Assembly: GCF_039526245.1 (NCBI RefSeq)
Contig: NZ_BAAAIV010000020.1
Location: forward strand, 11,161-75,160
DNA length: 64,000 nucleotides
Direction of reading: 5' to 3'
Source: Arthrobacter_H rhombi
GTDB taxonomy: Bacteria; Actinomycetota; Actinomycetes; Actinomycetales; Micrococcaceae
Shown here: positions 35,505-44,209 of the stretch, one piece after another
Layout of the letters: every line of letters begins with the position of its first letter
Numbering within the stretch: position 1 is the stretch's first letter
Program-made: the position numbers and the translations under genes
Notes under the pieces: model-generated
What the model saw: only the letters and a program-made list of their open reading frames with translations
Database searches by the model: none
What the model was told of the DNA's origin: nothing

Positions 35505-37234
35505 CCACCACCGCCATCCCGTCCGAGACCACCTCCGCTACCCTCCCCACTCCCCCGGTTCCTGCACCGCGCCGGCTGCTCGCCGTGGACCATCTGGACG
35601 TGTCCTTCACCGCCGGACGCGGGCGCGCCGTGCGCACCACCCGCGTGGTGAAGGACGTGTCCCTGCACCTGGAGGCCGGGCAGTGCCTGGCGATCGTCGG
35701 GGAATCCGGTTCCGGCAAGTCGGTCACCGCCCGCACCTTGGTGGGGCTGCCCGGTGCCGGGGCGCAGGTGGATGCGGACCGCCTCGAGGTGGCCGGGCAC
35801 CAGGCGCTGCGCCGACCCGAGCGTTCCTGGCGGCGGATCCGCGGGGCGGACATCGGTTTCATCCTGCAGGATGCACTGGTCTCGCTGGACCCGCTGCGGC
35901 CCGTGGGCCGGGAGATCGAGGAATCGTTGCGCCTGCACGGTGCCACACACCCCGCGACCCGCCGGGCCAAGGTCCTGGAGTTGTTGGCCAGTGTCGGGGT
36001 CCCCGAGCCGGAACTGCGCGCTCTCCAGCGTCCGGACCAGCTCTCCGGCGGGTTGCGGCAGCGGGCCCTGATCGCTTCGGCCATCGCCCTGGATCCCGCG
36101 TTGGTCATCGCCGACGAACCGACCACCGCCCTCGACGTCACGGTCCAGGCCCAGGTGCTGGATCTGCTGGCCGGCATGAAGGACCGCGGAACCGGGATCG
36201 TGCTGATCAGCCACGACCTCTCGGTGGTCGCCCGGATGGCCGATCACGTGGCCGTCATGCAGGGCGGGGCGATCGTCGAACAGGGCCCCGTGGCCCAGGT
36301 CCTGGGCGACCCGCAGCACGAATACACCCGGGCGCTGTTGGACGCCGTTCCCTCCTCGCACACCCGCGGCGTCCCGCTGACCAGCGCCGGCCGGGAAGCA
36401 CTGTCCGGCAGCGTTGGCCGGGAACGGATCGAACGCCGTGCCGACGCGCCCGCCGTTCTGCGCGCCGAGCATTTGGTGAAGACCTACCCGGGACCCGATG
36501 GCCGGCGCAGCACCGTCGTGGATGATGTCTCCTTCGAGCTGCGTGCCGGCGAGACGCTGGGCATCGTCGGCGAATCCGGTTCGGGCAAGAGCACGACGGC
36601 GAAGATCGCCTTGGCCATGCTGGAACCGGACGCCGGGCGGGTGCTGCTCGATGGGCAGGCGTGGACCGGGTTGAGCACTGCCCAACGCCGTCCCCGTCGA
36701 CGGACCGTCACCGCCGTCTACCAGGACCCGCTGGGCTCCTTCGACCCGCGCTGGAACGCCGAGCGGATCCTGCTCGACGCACTTGACGCCGGCGACTACA
36801 CCACGGCGGCGTCACGGCGGGCGCGGATCGTGGAACTGGCTGCCGCCGTCGGCCTGGCCTCCGAGCATCTGGCCAAGCATCCGCTCCAGCTCTCCGGCGG
36901 CCAACGCCAACGCCTGGCGATCGCCCGCGCGCTGGCCCCGGACCCGGAGGTCATCGTGCTCGACGAGGCGGTCTCAGCGCTGGACGTCTCGGTGCAGGCG
37001 CAGGTGTTGGATCTGCTCACCGACCTGCAGCAGCGCCTGGGGTTGAGCTACCTGTTCATCTCCCACGACCTGGGCGTCATCCACCACATGAGCGACCGGG
37101 TCCTGGTGATGAAGGGCGGCCGTGCCGTGGAGCAGGGGGACGCGGACCAGGTGTTCAACGACCCGCAACATCCCTACACCCGCGAACTGCTCGCCTCGTT
37201 GCCGCGGGTGGAGCTGGCCGGGCCCCTGCGCTGA
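35501..37234 (+). CDS. ABC transporter ATPase, two nucleotide-binding domains fused
   Basis: This 577-residue protein joins DppD- and DppF-like domains. NBD1 has GESGSGKSVTAR, LSGGLRQRALIASAIA and VIADEPTTALDVT; NBD2 (from about residue 318) has GESGSGKSTTAK, LSGGQRQRLAIARALA and VLDEAVSALDVS. Both H-loops are present (ISHDLSVV, ISHDLGVI). It powers the permease pair encoded just upstream; the start overlaps the permease stop by 4 bp. Fused forms such as GsiA/YejF are known. Confidence 0.93.
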   Translation: MTTTAIPSETTSATLPTPPVPAPRRLLAVDHLDVSFTAGRGRAVRTTRVVKDVSLHLEAGQCLAIVGESGSGKSVTARTLVGLPGAGAQVDADRLEVAGHQALRRPERSWRRIRGADIGFILQDALVSLDPLRPVGREIEESLRLHGATHPATRRAKVLELLASVGVPEPELRALQRPDQLSGGLRQRALIASAIALDPALVIADEPTTALDVTVQAQVLDLLAGMKDRGTGIVLISHDLSVVARMADHVAVMQGGAIVEQGPVAQVLGDPQHEYTRALLDAVPSSHTRGVPLTSAGREALSGSVGRERIERRADAPAVLRAEHLVKTYPGPDGRRSTVVDDVSFELRAGETLGIVGESGSGKSTTAKIALAMLEPDAGRVLLDGQAWTGLSTAQRRPRRRTVTAVYQDPLGSFDPRWNAERILLDALDAGDYTTAASRRARIVELAAAVGLASEHLAKHPLQLSGGQRQRLAIARALAPDPEVIVLDEAVSALDVSVQAQVLDLLTDLQQRLGLSYLFISHDLGVIHHMSDRVLVMKGGRAVEQGDADQVFNDPQHPYTRELLASLPRVELAGPLR

Positions 37235-37268
37235 GGCAGTTGCGGCCCGGCCAGCTGCAATCGATCGC

Positions 37269-38405
37269 TCAGGCGGTACGGCGCTCCTGTCGGGCAAAAC
37301 GTTCGGGTCGGAACGTTTCAAGCATCGGGTGTCGGACACCAACGCTGATTTCCTTGCTGAGCAACTCACCGGCAACCAGCGCCAAAGTAGCGCCAGAGTG
37401 GGTGAAGGCCACGAAGCAGCCCGGCACCCCCTCGAGTTCTCCGAAGACGGGTTCCCCATCGCCCGGGATGGGCTTCCGCCCGATCTTCCATGACGCTGCT
37501 GCCAGCTGGGGCGCCCCGTGCAAAACCTTCGACGCTTCCTGGACAAGTTCGTCCACAACCGCCCGGGGAATGTCGTAGGAGCCATCGGCGTGTTCGGTGA
37601 TGTCCTGCTCATACCAGTCATGATCCAGAGCCAGGGTTCCCCCCGGGTTGGGGCGCAAAGCCACCCGCGGCGTATTCATGACCGGGGGGACCTCGTGATC
37701 CCCGGGCTCAGTGATGACCAGCATGGAGACCGGTGATGCATCGTCGATATGGACACCAAGAGGTGCAACGACTTCAGGGGTCTGAGGTCCACAAGCCACC
37801 AGAACCGCGTCTGCCGTGAACTTTCCGGCCGTCTCGGTGGTCACCCCGACGGCACGCCCTGCTTCAACGAGAACTTCGGCCCGCCCTGCGTTGAGAACCA
37901 GGCGCCCTCCCCGGCGGGAGAATTCCTCCATGAGATGGCTGATGAGGTGGGGCAGGCTAACCCACCCTTCAGCGGCATTGAAGACGGCAGAATCAGGAAT
38001 CGCCTCGGGGTTTGCGCCCGGCGCCGTTTCGGCCGCCGACGCTGCGTCCAGGAGCAACGATGAGTAGCCCCGGGCCGACTCGGCCTCGTGACGCTGCCCG
38101 GTTGTCGCAGAGTTTCCATCCCAGAACAGCCCGCCCCCAAACGACAGCCAGTCGATATTCGGGTACTGCGTCGACAGCACTCGGTAGCGCTCAATGCCTG
38201 CCATCCTCAGCTCGTGGTATTCCTTGGTGCGGGTCCCCGCGGAATTGAGCCACGACAGGGACCGCCCGGACGCCCCGGAGGCCAGGCCGGCTTCGGTGAC
38301 CAAGGTGACGTCCACCGCTTGCCGGAGCAGATGCACTGCGGTTGAAACGCCGATGGCGCCGCCGCCGACGACGATGACGTTCTTGACGGGAGAAGTTTCT
38401 TTCAT
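37269..38405 (-). CDS. FAD-dependent amino-acid oxidoreductase (DAO/DadA family)
   Basis: This 378-residue flavoprotein starts with NVIVVGGGAIGVSTAVHLL, the Rossmann FAD motif, and continues with SGASGRSLSWLNSAGT and a C-terminal GCFVAFTHSGATLALVAGELL, as in D-amino-acid dehydrogenase, glycine and sarcosine oxidases. It should oxidise an amine or D-amino acid to an imino acid. The ATG at 38405 has GAAGGAAA upstream. It is the last gene of a leftward operon with a Gfo/Idh/MocA dehydrogenase and an amino-acid importer. Confidence 0.87.
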   Translation of the reverse strand: MKETSPVKNVIVVGGGAIGVSTAVHLLRQAVDVTLVTEAGLASGASGRSLSWLNSAGTRTKEYHELRMAGIERYRVLSTQYPNIDWLSFGGGLFWDGNSATTGQRHEAESARGYSSLLLDAASAAETAPGANPEAIPDSAVFNAAEGWVSLPHLISHLMEEFSRRGGRLVLNAGRAEVLVEAGRAVGVTTETAGKFTADAVLVACGPQTPEVVAPLGVHIDDASPVSMLVITEPGDHEVPPVMNTPRVALRPNPGGTLALDHDWYEQDITEHADGSYDIPRAVVDELVQEASKVLHGAPQLAAASWKIGRKPIPGDGEPVFGELEGVPGCFVAFTHSGATLALVAGELLSKEISVGVRHPMLETFRPERFARQERRTA

Positions 38406-38451
38406 GGTGTTTCCTTCGAATTCAAATAGTTGGGTCAACGTTGTGCCCTGA

Positions 38452-39510
38452 TCAGTGGGACTGCCGGACGTGGTGACGCATGTGGATGTCCTCCAAGATC
38501 TCCAGCACACGGGTGGATTCCGCGGGGTCAACAGGGAGCGGACCATCTCCGCGCAACGCAGCGGCGAGCCGGTCGTAGAACTCCGGGTAGGCCCCTGCCG
38601 CGAGGTCGATCGGGCGCGCACCTTCTGGTGTGGTGAGCGTGGCCCGTGCTCGTGCGTGGATGCCGTAACCCCGCGCAGCAGGCACCATGCCGTCGGCGAG
38701 TTGTGCCTCTTGCGGATCCTTGTCCTGGCTGGTGAAGGTGGCATCACGGCCCACGATGTGAAATCTCGGCCCCACTGCCGGCGTCTTCGAGTTCATCCAT
38801 AGTCGCGATCGCACCCCCGTGACATGGAGCATCGACACGAACCCGTCTTCGTCTGGCCCTTCATCTGGGGCGTGCCGCACCAGTTCTGCCGAGTACTCGA
38901 TCGGGACGCCAAAGAGCTCTATGGCCTGATCGACCAGATGGCTACCGACATCCATGAGGATGCCCCCGCCACGATCCGTTGGAGTTGTATCCTTCCAACC
39001 TCCAGAACGCGCCGAGAACCACTCGAATCGGGATTCAAAGGTCTGCACCTTGCCCAACTGGCCTTGGGCGGCCAATTGCTTCACGGTGAGGAAGTCTCCA
39101 TCCCACCGCCGGTTCTGGAAGACGGTCAGGAGACTTCCCGTCGTCCGAGCCGTTTCCATCAGCTGCCGGGCTTCGGCAGCACTCGGAGTGAACGGTTTGT
39201 CGACAACGACGCCAATGCCCCGGCGCATCAGCAGTTCCGCCTGGTCCTTATGCCCCTTCGGCGGGGTGCCCAGGACGACGACGTCGACATCGAGGCCGTT
39301 GTCCACTGCCGCCACAAATGTGGGTAGGTCCGGAAATACCGGAGTCCCTGGGTGTCGCTTGCGGGCTCTCGCCTCCCGTTGCGGATTCGCGGTCACGATG
39401 CTTGCCAGAATGAATTCTGGATGGGCCGCGATCAACGGAGCGTGGAATACACTCCCTGAGACGCCGTATCCGATGACGGCAGCCTTGACCGCCCTACTGC
39501 CAGGGCCCAT
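38452..39510 (-). CDS. Gfo/Idh/MocA-family NAD(P) oxidoreductase
   Basis: This 352-residue protein has an N-terminal Rossmann domain (AAVIGYGVSGSVFHAPLI), the cofactor/active-site lysine motif VDKPFTPSA (EKP-like), and a C-terminal domain with GGGILMDVGSHLVDQAIELFG, whose Asp/His pair is catalytic in this family. Members oxidise sugars, inositols, sugar acids or imines. Its start overlaps the end of the ATPase gene, so it belongs to the LacI-controlled importer operon. Confidence 0.88.
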   Translation of the reverse strand: MGPGSRAVKAAVIGYGVSGSVFHAPLIAAHPEFILASIVTANPQREARARKRHPGTPVFPDLPTFVAAVDNGLDVDVVVLGTPPKGHKDQAELLMRRGIGVVVDKPFTPSAAEARQLMETARTTGSLLTVFQNRRWDGDFLTVKQLAAQGQLGKVQTFESRFEWFSARSGGWKDTTPTDRGGGILMDVGSHLVDQAIELFGVPIEYSAELVRHAPDEGPDEDGFVSMLHVTGVRSRLWMNSKTPAVGPRFHIVGRDATFTSQDKDPQEAQLADGMVPAARGYGIHARARATLTTPEGARPIDLAAGAYPEFYDRLAAALRGDGPLPVDPAESTRVLEILEDIHMRHHVRQSH

Positions 39511-40295
39511 CAGAGCACCTCCGAGAGGAAGCGTTGCAAACGTGGCGACTGGGGGTCGTTGAAGAGTCGCTCCGGCTCGCCGACTTCGACCACCTCCCCC
39601 TCATCCATGAAGACGACTTGGTCGGCAACTTTCTTGGCGAACCCCATTTCGTGGGTCACGACGAGCATCGTCATGCCGTTGGCACCGAGGCCGGCCATCA
39701 GGTCGAGTACGCCTTTGACCAGCTCGGGGTCGAGAGCCGAAGTCGCCTCATCAAAGAGCATGATCTCAGGTTCCATCGCCAGCGCTCGCGCGATGGCCAC
39801 ACGCTGTTGCTGCCCGCCCGAAAGGTCCCGTGGCCGGTGGTCACTCCGTTCCTCCAAACCGACATCCCGAAGCCTCTCCATGGCCAGCTGGCGGGCAGCC
39901 TTCTTGCCCTTTCCTTTAACGTGCCACGGCGCCAGTGCGACGTTATCCAATGCCGAATGGTCCGGAAAGAGATTGAAGTGTTGGAAGACCATCCCCACGC
40001 GTCGGCGCAATGCGTCCGGCGGATCTCCCAGCACGGAGCGTCCTCCAACCAGGATGTCACCGGAAGTGGGTTCGTGCAGGCGGTTTACACCCCTGAGGAG
40101 CGTGGACTTGCCTGATCCGGAAGGCCCGATGATGCATGTCGTGGTTCCGGCGCGGACGGTAAGACTCATGTCCCGAACGACCGGGATCTGCCCGTAGGCG
40201 AGGCTGAGGTTCTTCAGTTCCAACGAAGCACCTCGGAAGGGCGCCCCAGTTTCGGGGACCTCATGTTCTACGTCAAGACGAGTTTTCGTGCTCAT
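39510..40295 (-). CDS. Polar amino-acid ABC transporter ATP-binding protein
   Basis: This 261-residue ATPase has Walker A GPSGSGKSTLLRGVN, MVFQHFNLFPDHSALDN Q-loop, signature LSGGQQQRVAIARALA, Walker B IMLFDEATSALD and VVTHEMGFAKK. All match GlnQ/HisP-type importers. The stop and start overlap neighbouring genes, as expected of one transcript with the permease (40295). Confidence 0.93.
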   Translation of the reverse strand: MSTKTRLDVEHEVPETGAPFRGASLELKNLSLAYGQIPVVRDMSLTVRAGTTTCIIGPSGSGKSTLLRGVNRLHEPTSGDILVGGRSVLGDPPDALRRRVGMVFQHFNLFPDHSALDNVALAPWHVKGKGKKAARQLAMERLRDVGLEERSDHRPRDLSGGQQQRVAIARALAMEPEIMLFDEATSALDPELVKGVLDLMAGLGANGMTMLVVTHEMGFAKKVADQVVFMDEGEVVEVGEPERLFNDPQSPRLQRFLSEVL

Positions 40296-41089
40296 TAGTG
40301 ACCAACTCCAGCCGGTGTGTTGACAGTTAAGCCACTGTCCATTTCCTCGATTTCCTTCAATCCACTGGTGGGCGGTGTCGCCTTCCGGCGTCCGCTCCGG
40401 AAGCGCTCATCGATGAAATTGACCAGGTGCGTCAGAGGCACGGTAATGATGAGGTAGAAGACGCCTGCCGCGACAAGCGGCGAAAGGTTTCCCGACAGGA
40501 CTGCTGCATCCTGGCCAACCCGGAACAATTCCCTCTCGCCAACGAGCAACCCAAGAAAATAGACCAGTGAGGAGTCCTTGATGATGGCGATGAACTGGTT
40601 GACCAGCGCCGGGAGAACCCTACGGATACCCTGCGGAACCACTACAAGGGCCATGGCCCTCGCGTATCCCATCCCCAGCGCACGGCAAGCTTCAAGTTGT
40701 CCCTTTTCCACACTTTGAATCCCTGCCCGGAAAATCTCACCGATGTAGGCGCTGGAAATCAGGCTGAGGGCAAAGATTCCCAGCGGATACGGGCTCGGAC
40801 CGAAGAGATCCTGGCTGAAGCGTGCCAATCCCTGCCCGATGAGCAATATCGTCAAGATGGCCGGAAGGCCTCGGAAGAGATCTGTAAATGCCCGTGCAGG
40901 CAGCCTGAGCCAACGGGTTGGAGAAATGCTGCAAATGGCAAGCAGCATCCCGAGAACGATGCCGATGACGGTAGCCGACACCGAAATGATCAGGGTGTTG
41001 AGCAGACCGACTCGGATGAGTTGCGGCAGGACCTGAACCATGGCACCGAAGTCCAGGAAGGTCCGCGAAAGGGTTTCGAGGGCATCCAT
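40295..41089 (-). CDS. Polar amino-acid ABC transporter permease
   Basis: This 264-residue HisM/GlnP-type permease has five or six transmembrane segments and the EAA loop QLEACRALGMGYARAMALVVVPQGIR; the ARAFTDLFRGLPAIL helix is diagnostic. Only one permease gene is present, so it should form a homodimer. Confidence 0.92.
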   Translation of the reverse strand: MDALETLSRTFLDFGAMVQVLPQLIRVGLLNTLIISVSATVIGIVLGMLLAICSISPTRWLRLPARAFTDLFRGLPAILTILLIGQGLARFSQDLFGPSPYPLGIFALSLISSAYIGEIFRAGIQSVEKGQLEACRALGMGYARAMALVVVPQGIRRVLPALVNQFIAIIKDSSLVYFLGLLVGERELFRVGQDAAVLSGNLSPLVAAGVFYLIITVPLTHLVNFIDERFRSGRRKATPPTSGLKEIEEMDSGLTVNTPAGVGH

Positions 41090-41092
41090 CGG

Positions 41093-41932
41093 TTAGTTCT
41101 TTCCGCCACCGGGCAGGTACTGCTTGGGCATCGGCGAGCCGGGGAACCACTTCTCGTAGAGCTTCTTCCACGTTCCATCCTCCATGGATTCGTGCAAGGC
41201 CTTGTCCAGGGCCTTCTTCAGTTCGGGGTTGCTCTTGGAGACGGCGAACCCGGCTGGGGCGTCGAAGGATGGGATGTCGGCTGCACTGAGAAGATCGAAT
41301 TTCTTGGCGTAGTCCTTGGCAGCTTCGTAATCGAGGAAATGGGCGTCCACTGCACCGCTATTCAGCCCCGAGATCGCTGTGTTGTTGTCGGGGAATCGCA
41401 CCAAATTGGCTTGCGGGAAGTGCTTGACCGCATACGCCTCCTGGAGGCTTCCCTGCACGACTGCAAGACGATGGCCCGCCAAGTCCTTGGCGGATTTGAT
41501 CCCGGTGTCCTTACGTGTGAGGACGGTGAGATAGCCGGCCAGGTAGCCGTCCGAGAAGTCCACTGTCTGCTTCCGCTCGGGCGTGATGCCGATGGCCGCT
41601 ACGCCTGCGTCGAATTGTCCGTTCGCCACCGCCGGGAGGATCGCAGAGAAATCCTGCCCGGTGAACACGACTTCGTCGATACCCACGCGGTGGGCCACAT
41701 CCGTGAAGAATTCAACATCGAACCCGGTGAACTTTCCGGATGAGTCCGTGAATGTATAGGGTTTCGCGTCGCCCAGACTGGCCACACGGATCTGGCCAGG
41801 GGTGATCAGATCGTAGGGGTTGTCCTGGGCTTGGGATCCTGCCGATGCGCCGCCACATGCCGTCAGCAGCAGCAGCGAGCCGGCCGCGGCAGCGGCCAAC
41901 GCGGTCGTCTTGAGTCGGGAGATGATTCTCAT
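41093..41932 (-). CDS. Polar amino-acid ABC substrate-binding lipoprotein
   Basis: This 279-residue protein has a signal peptide with lipobox LTAC and an SBP_bac_3 domain: IRVASLGDAKPYTF, GFDVEFFTDVAHRVG, GQFDAGVAAIGITPERKQTVDFS, and GHRLAVVQGSLQEAYA. It should bind a polar amino acid or an N-substituted derivative. The ATG at 41932 is chosen because the signal peptide starts there. It is the first gene of the operon, divergent from the LacI gene across two operator palindromes. Confidence 0.9.
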   Translation of the reverse strand: MRIISRLKTTALAAAAAGSLLLLTACGGASAGSQAQDNPYDLITPGQIRVASLGDAKPYTFTDSSGKFTGFDVEFFTDVAHRVGIDEVVFTGQDFSAILPAVANGQFDAGVAAIGITPERKQTVDFSDGYLAGYLTVLTRKDTGIKSAKDLAGHRLAVVQGSLQEAYAVKHFPQANLVRFPDNNTAISGLNSGAVDAHFLDYEAAKDYAKKFDLLSAADIPSFDAPAGFAVSKSNPELKKALDKALHESMEDGTWKKLYEKWFPGSPMPKQYLPGGGKN

Positions 41933-41958
41933 GCTGGATTCCATTCTGATCATGGAAT

Positions 41959-41970
41959 GAGACCGGTCTC
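41959..41970. promoter_or_regulatory. LacI-family operator O1
   Basis: GAGACC|GGTCTC is a perfect 12-bp palindrome 27 bp upstream of the binding-protein start. The identical core recurs at 41985-41996, 26 bp away. CpG-centred palindromes like this are typical LacI/GalR operators; regulation by the divergent LacI protein is inferred. Confidence 0.8.
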
Positions 41971-41980
41971 TTTCTTGAGC

Positions 41981-42000
41981 GAGTGAGACCGGTCTCACTC
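41981..42000. promoter_or_regulatory. LacI-family operator O2 (20-bp perfect palindrome)
   Basis: GAGTGAGACC followed by GGTCTCACTC is perfectly self-complementary over 20 bp and contains the same GAGACCGGTCTC core as O1. It lies 65 bp before the LacI start, so it fits autoregulation together with repression of the importer operon. Confidence 0.85.
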
Positions 42001-42064
42001 TCGGGATATGATGATGAGGTTAGTGATGCAGAACACCACCCGTCAACCCCTGGAGCGAAACTCG

Positions 42065-43138
42065 ATGACCAAGCCCGGCCCTGCACGGGACGCAACCGTT
42101 GCCGACGTCGCCCGCCGGGCGGGCGTCTCCAAGGCCCAGGCGGCCCGAGCCCTTGGGGCATACGGCTCCGTCAGCGAGGCAGTGCTGACCAGCGTCCAAG
42201 CAGCCGCCAAAGAGCTTGGCTACCACCCCAATCACGTCGCCAAAAGCATGAACACCGGTCGCTCGCATACGGTAGGCGTCGTCGTCGGTGACATCGAGAA
42301 CCCCTACTTCGGAAGGGTTGTCCGCGGCATCAGCGACGCGGTGCGGGAACGGGGCTACAACGTCATGCTCGTCAACTCCGACGAGCAGCTCGCTGCCGAG
42401 CAGGAAGCCGTGCGCGCCCTGCTCGACATGCGCGTAGACGGACTGATTGTTGCACCCGCCTCAGCCGAGACGTCCGACCATCTCCGGGACGCACAGGCGA
42501 GGGGCCGTGCACTCGTGCTCTTCGACCGGGGCGCACCCGGCATCGAGGCGGATCTGATCTCGGTGGACTTCCAGGCGGCCTCTGCGGCCTCCACACAGCA
42601 ACTCATAGATGCGGGCCATGAACGGATCGCTTATATTTCCAGCCTGAGAAGCACCACCCCCTATGCCCCCGGAAAAGACCTCGGACAATCACCGGTCTCC
42701 CAACGCATCGGCGGGATTGAAGCAGCGCTGGCCAACGCTGGCCTCCGGCTCGATCCCGCCCTAGTGCGCCTCAACGCCGTTGATCCGGCCGCAGTGGAAT
42801 CTGCAGTTGACTTCCTGCTAACTCTTGCGGAGCCGCCGACCGCGTTTGTCGCCTCGGACAACATGATCGCGCAAAGCCTCTTCGGCGCCTTGATAGATCG
42901 CGGCCTCAGCGTCCCCGGGGACTGCTCATTCGTCATGTACGACGACTTCCCGTGGACGCTCCTCACCACACCGCCGCTGACTGTCATCCGCCAGCCCGTC
43001 TACGAGATGGGTGTCGAGGCAGGACGCCGAATCGTCGACCGCATAGAAGGCAAAACGCCGGGGCCGATGCCGGATCTCGAAGCAGCCGTGATCTCCAGGG
43101 GCTCCATCGCACCGCCTCGAAAACTGCCTCCTTCGTGA
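42065..43138 (+). CDS. LacI-family transcriptional regulator
   Basis: This 357-residue regulator has an N-terminal HTH (TVADVARRAGVSKAQAARAL) and hinge (YHPNHVAKSM), then a periplasmic-binding-protein-like effector domain (VGVVVGDIENPYFGRVVRGI, VDGLIVAPAS, PTAFVASDN). The ATG at 42065 is chosen for GGAG upstream and because it precedes the HTH directly. It probably represses the divergent importer/oxidoreductase operon and itself through the two palindromes; the inducer should be the imported compound. Confidence 0.92.
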   Translation: MTKPGPARDATVADVARRAGVSKAQAARALGAYGSVSEAVLTSVQAAAKELGYHPNHVAKSMNTGRSHTVGVVVGDIENPYFGRVVRGISDAVRERGYNVMLVNSDEQLAAEQEAVRALLDMRVDGLIVAPASAETSDHLRDAQARGRALVLFDRGAPGIEADLISVDFQAASAASTQQLIDAGHERIAYISSLRSTTPYAPGKDLGQSPVSQRIGGIEAALANAGLRLDPALVRLNAVDPAAVESAVDFLLTLAEPPTAFVASDNMIAQSLFGALIDRGLSVPGDCSFVMYDDFPWTLLTTPPLTVIRQPVYEMGVEAGRRIVDRIEGKTPGPMPDLEAAVISRGSIAPPRKLPPS

Positions 43139-43149
43139 ACGGAGCACGG

Positions 43150-44052
43150 CTACCCACCAAGTAGCAGCAGTCCACAGCCCTCCACGAGGCGCTCCACCAG
43201 GTCCGCCGGGGCGTCCTCCGACCACAACGCCATGAGCTTGCGGGAGAGTTGCAGCTCGGGGACCTGGACGGCGACGACCCCCGGCGGGCGGGCGGTCATG
43301 GCCAATTGGGGCACCATCGCCGCCCCATGCCCCGCAGCGACCAGGCGCAAGGTGGCGTTGAAGTCATCGCTGGACGCGACGATGCGCGGATGGATGCCCG
43401 CATTCGCCAGGACCGAGTCCACCACATTCGCATCGCTCGAGCCGCGTTGGTGGATGATCCAGGGCATCGCGCCCACCTCATCGAGCTCCATGCGCTGGTC
43501 TTCCCTATGGCCAACCGCGGACGGAACCACCACCCGGAATGCGTCGTCGGCGAGCCAGTGCCGCGTGACCCCCTGCGGCAGGACCAGGCCCGACTCCCCC
43601 ACCTGGTAGACCAGCGCCGCGTCGAGTTCACCTCCGGTACGAAGACCTGGCACGACGGCGCTGGGCTCACCGATCGAGATCATCAGCTGCGCACCTGACT
43701 CGATCCAGTCCGCCGATTCCAGGAACTTCGCCAGCACGAAGGTTGCCGCCGAGGGGAAGACGCCGACCCGCAATTCCCGAATCCCCGACTCGTGGGCGGC
43801 CGCCCCCGCAGCCAGCAACCCCTCGACATCGCGCAACAGCTTCAGCGCGTGTTGGCCCACCGCATGCGCCGTCTGGGTCGGCTGGACACTGCGCGCACTG
43901 CGGACGAACAGCCGCATGCCGGTATCGCGTTCCAATGCCGACATCTGCTGGGACACCGCCGAGGCCGTATAGCCCAGCCGGTTCCCGGCAGCGGTGAAGG
44001 AACCCAACCGGAGGACTTCGGCCAGCGTTCGCAAGTGCGTCAGATTAAGCAT
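43150..44052 (-). CDS. LysR-family transcriptional regulator
   Basis: This 300-residue regulator has an N-terminal wHTH (LNLTHLRTLAEVLRLGSFTAAGNRLGYTASAVSQQMSAL in substance, residues 1-40) and a LysR substrate-binding domain with ELRVGVFPSAA and LRLVAAGHGAAMVPQL. It is divergent from the amidohydrolase/ABC operon at 44210, the usual LysR arrangement, and likely activates it when its ligand is present. Confidence 0.92.
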   Translation of the reverse strand: MLNLTHLRTLAEVLRLGSFTAAGNRLGYTASAVSQQMSALERDTGMRLFVRSARSVQPTQTAHAVGQHALKLLRDVEGLLAAGAAAHESGIRELRVGVFPSAATFVLAKFLESADWIESGAQLMISIGEPSAVVPGLRTGGELDAALVYQVGESGLVLPQGVTRHWLADDAFRVVVPSAVGHREDQRMELDEVGAMPWIIHQRGSSDANVVDSVLANAGIHPRIVASSDDFNATLRLVAAGHGAAMVPQLAMTARPPGVVAVQVPELQLSRKLMALWSEDAPADLVERLVEGCGLLLLGG

Positions 44053-44085
44053 TAGCAGTCCTTGAACTCAGCGCGTTAAACAGTC

Positions 44086-44098
44086 ATGTGACACACAT
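44086..44098. promoter_or_regulatory. Possible LysR site (ATGTG-ACA-CACAT)
   Basis: A short perfect inverted repeat lies in the 157-bp region between the divergent LysR and amidohydrolase genes, about 35 bp upstream of the lysR start. LysR proteins usually bind a T-N11-A repeat here. The match is short, so this is tentative. Confidence 0.35.
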
Positions 44099-44209
44099 CA
44101 TATGCTGGGCATTCGTCCCTTAGAGTTAGCGGCACGACCAACAAATGGTGCTGGAAACCGCTGGGGACCCCTTGCAGATCCACGCACGGATCTCCACAGA
44201 GGATTAGGA

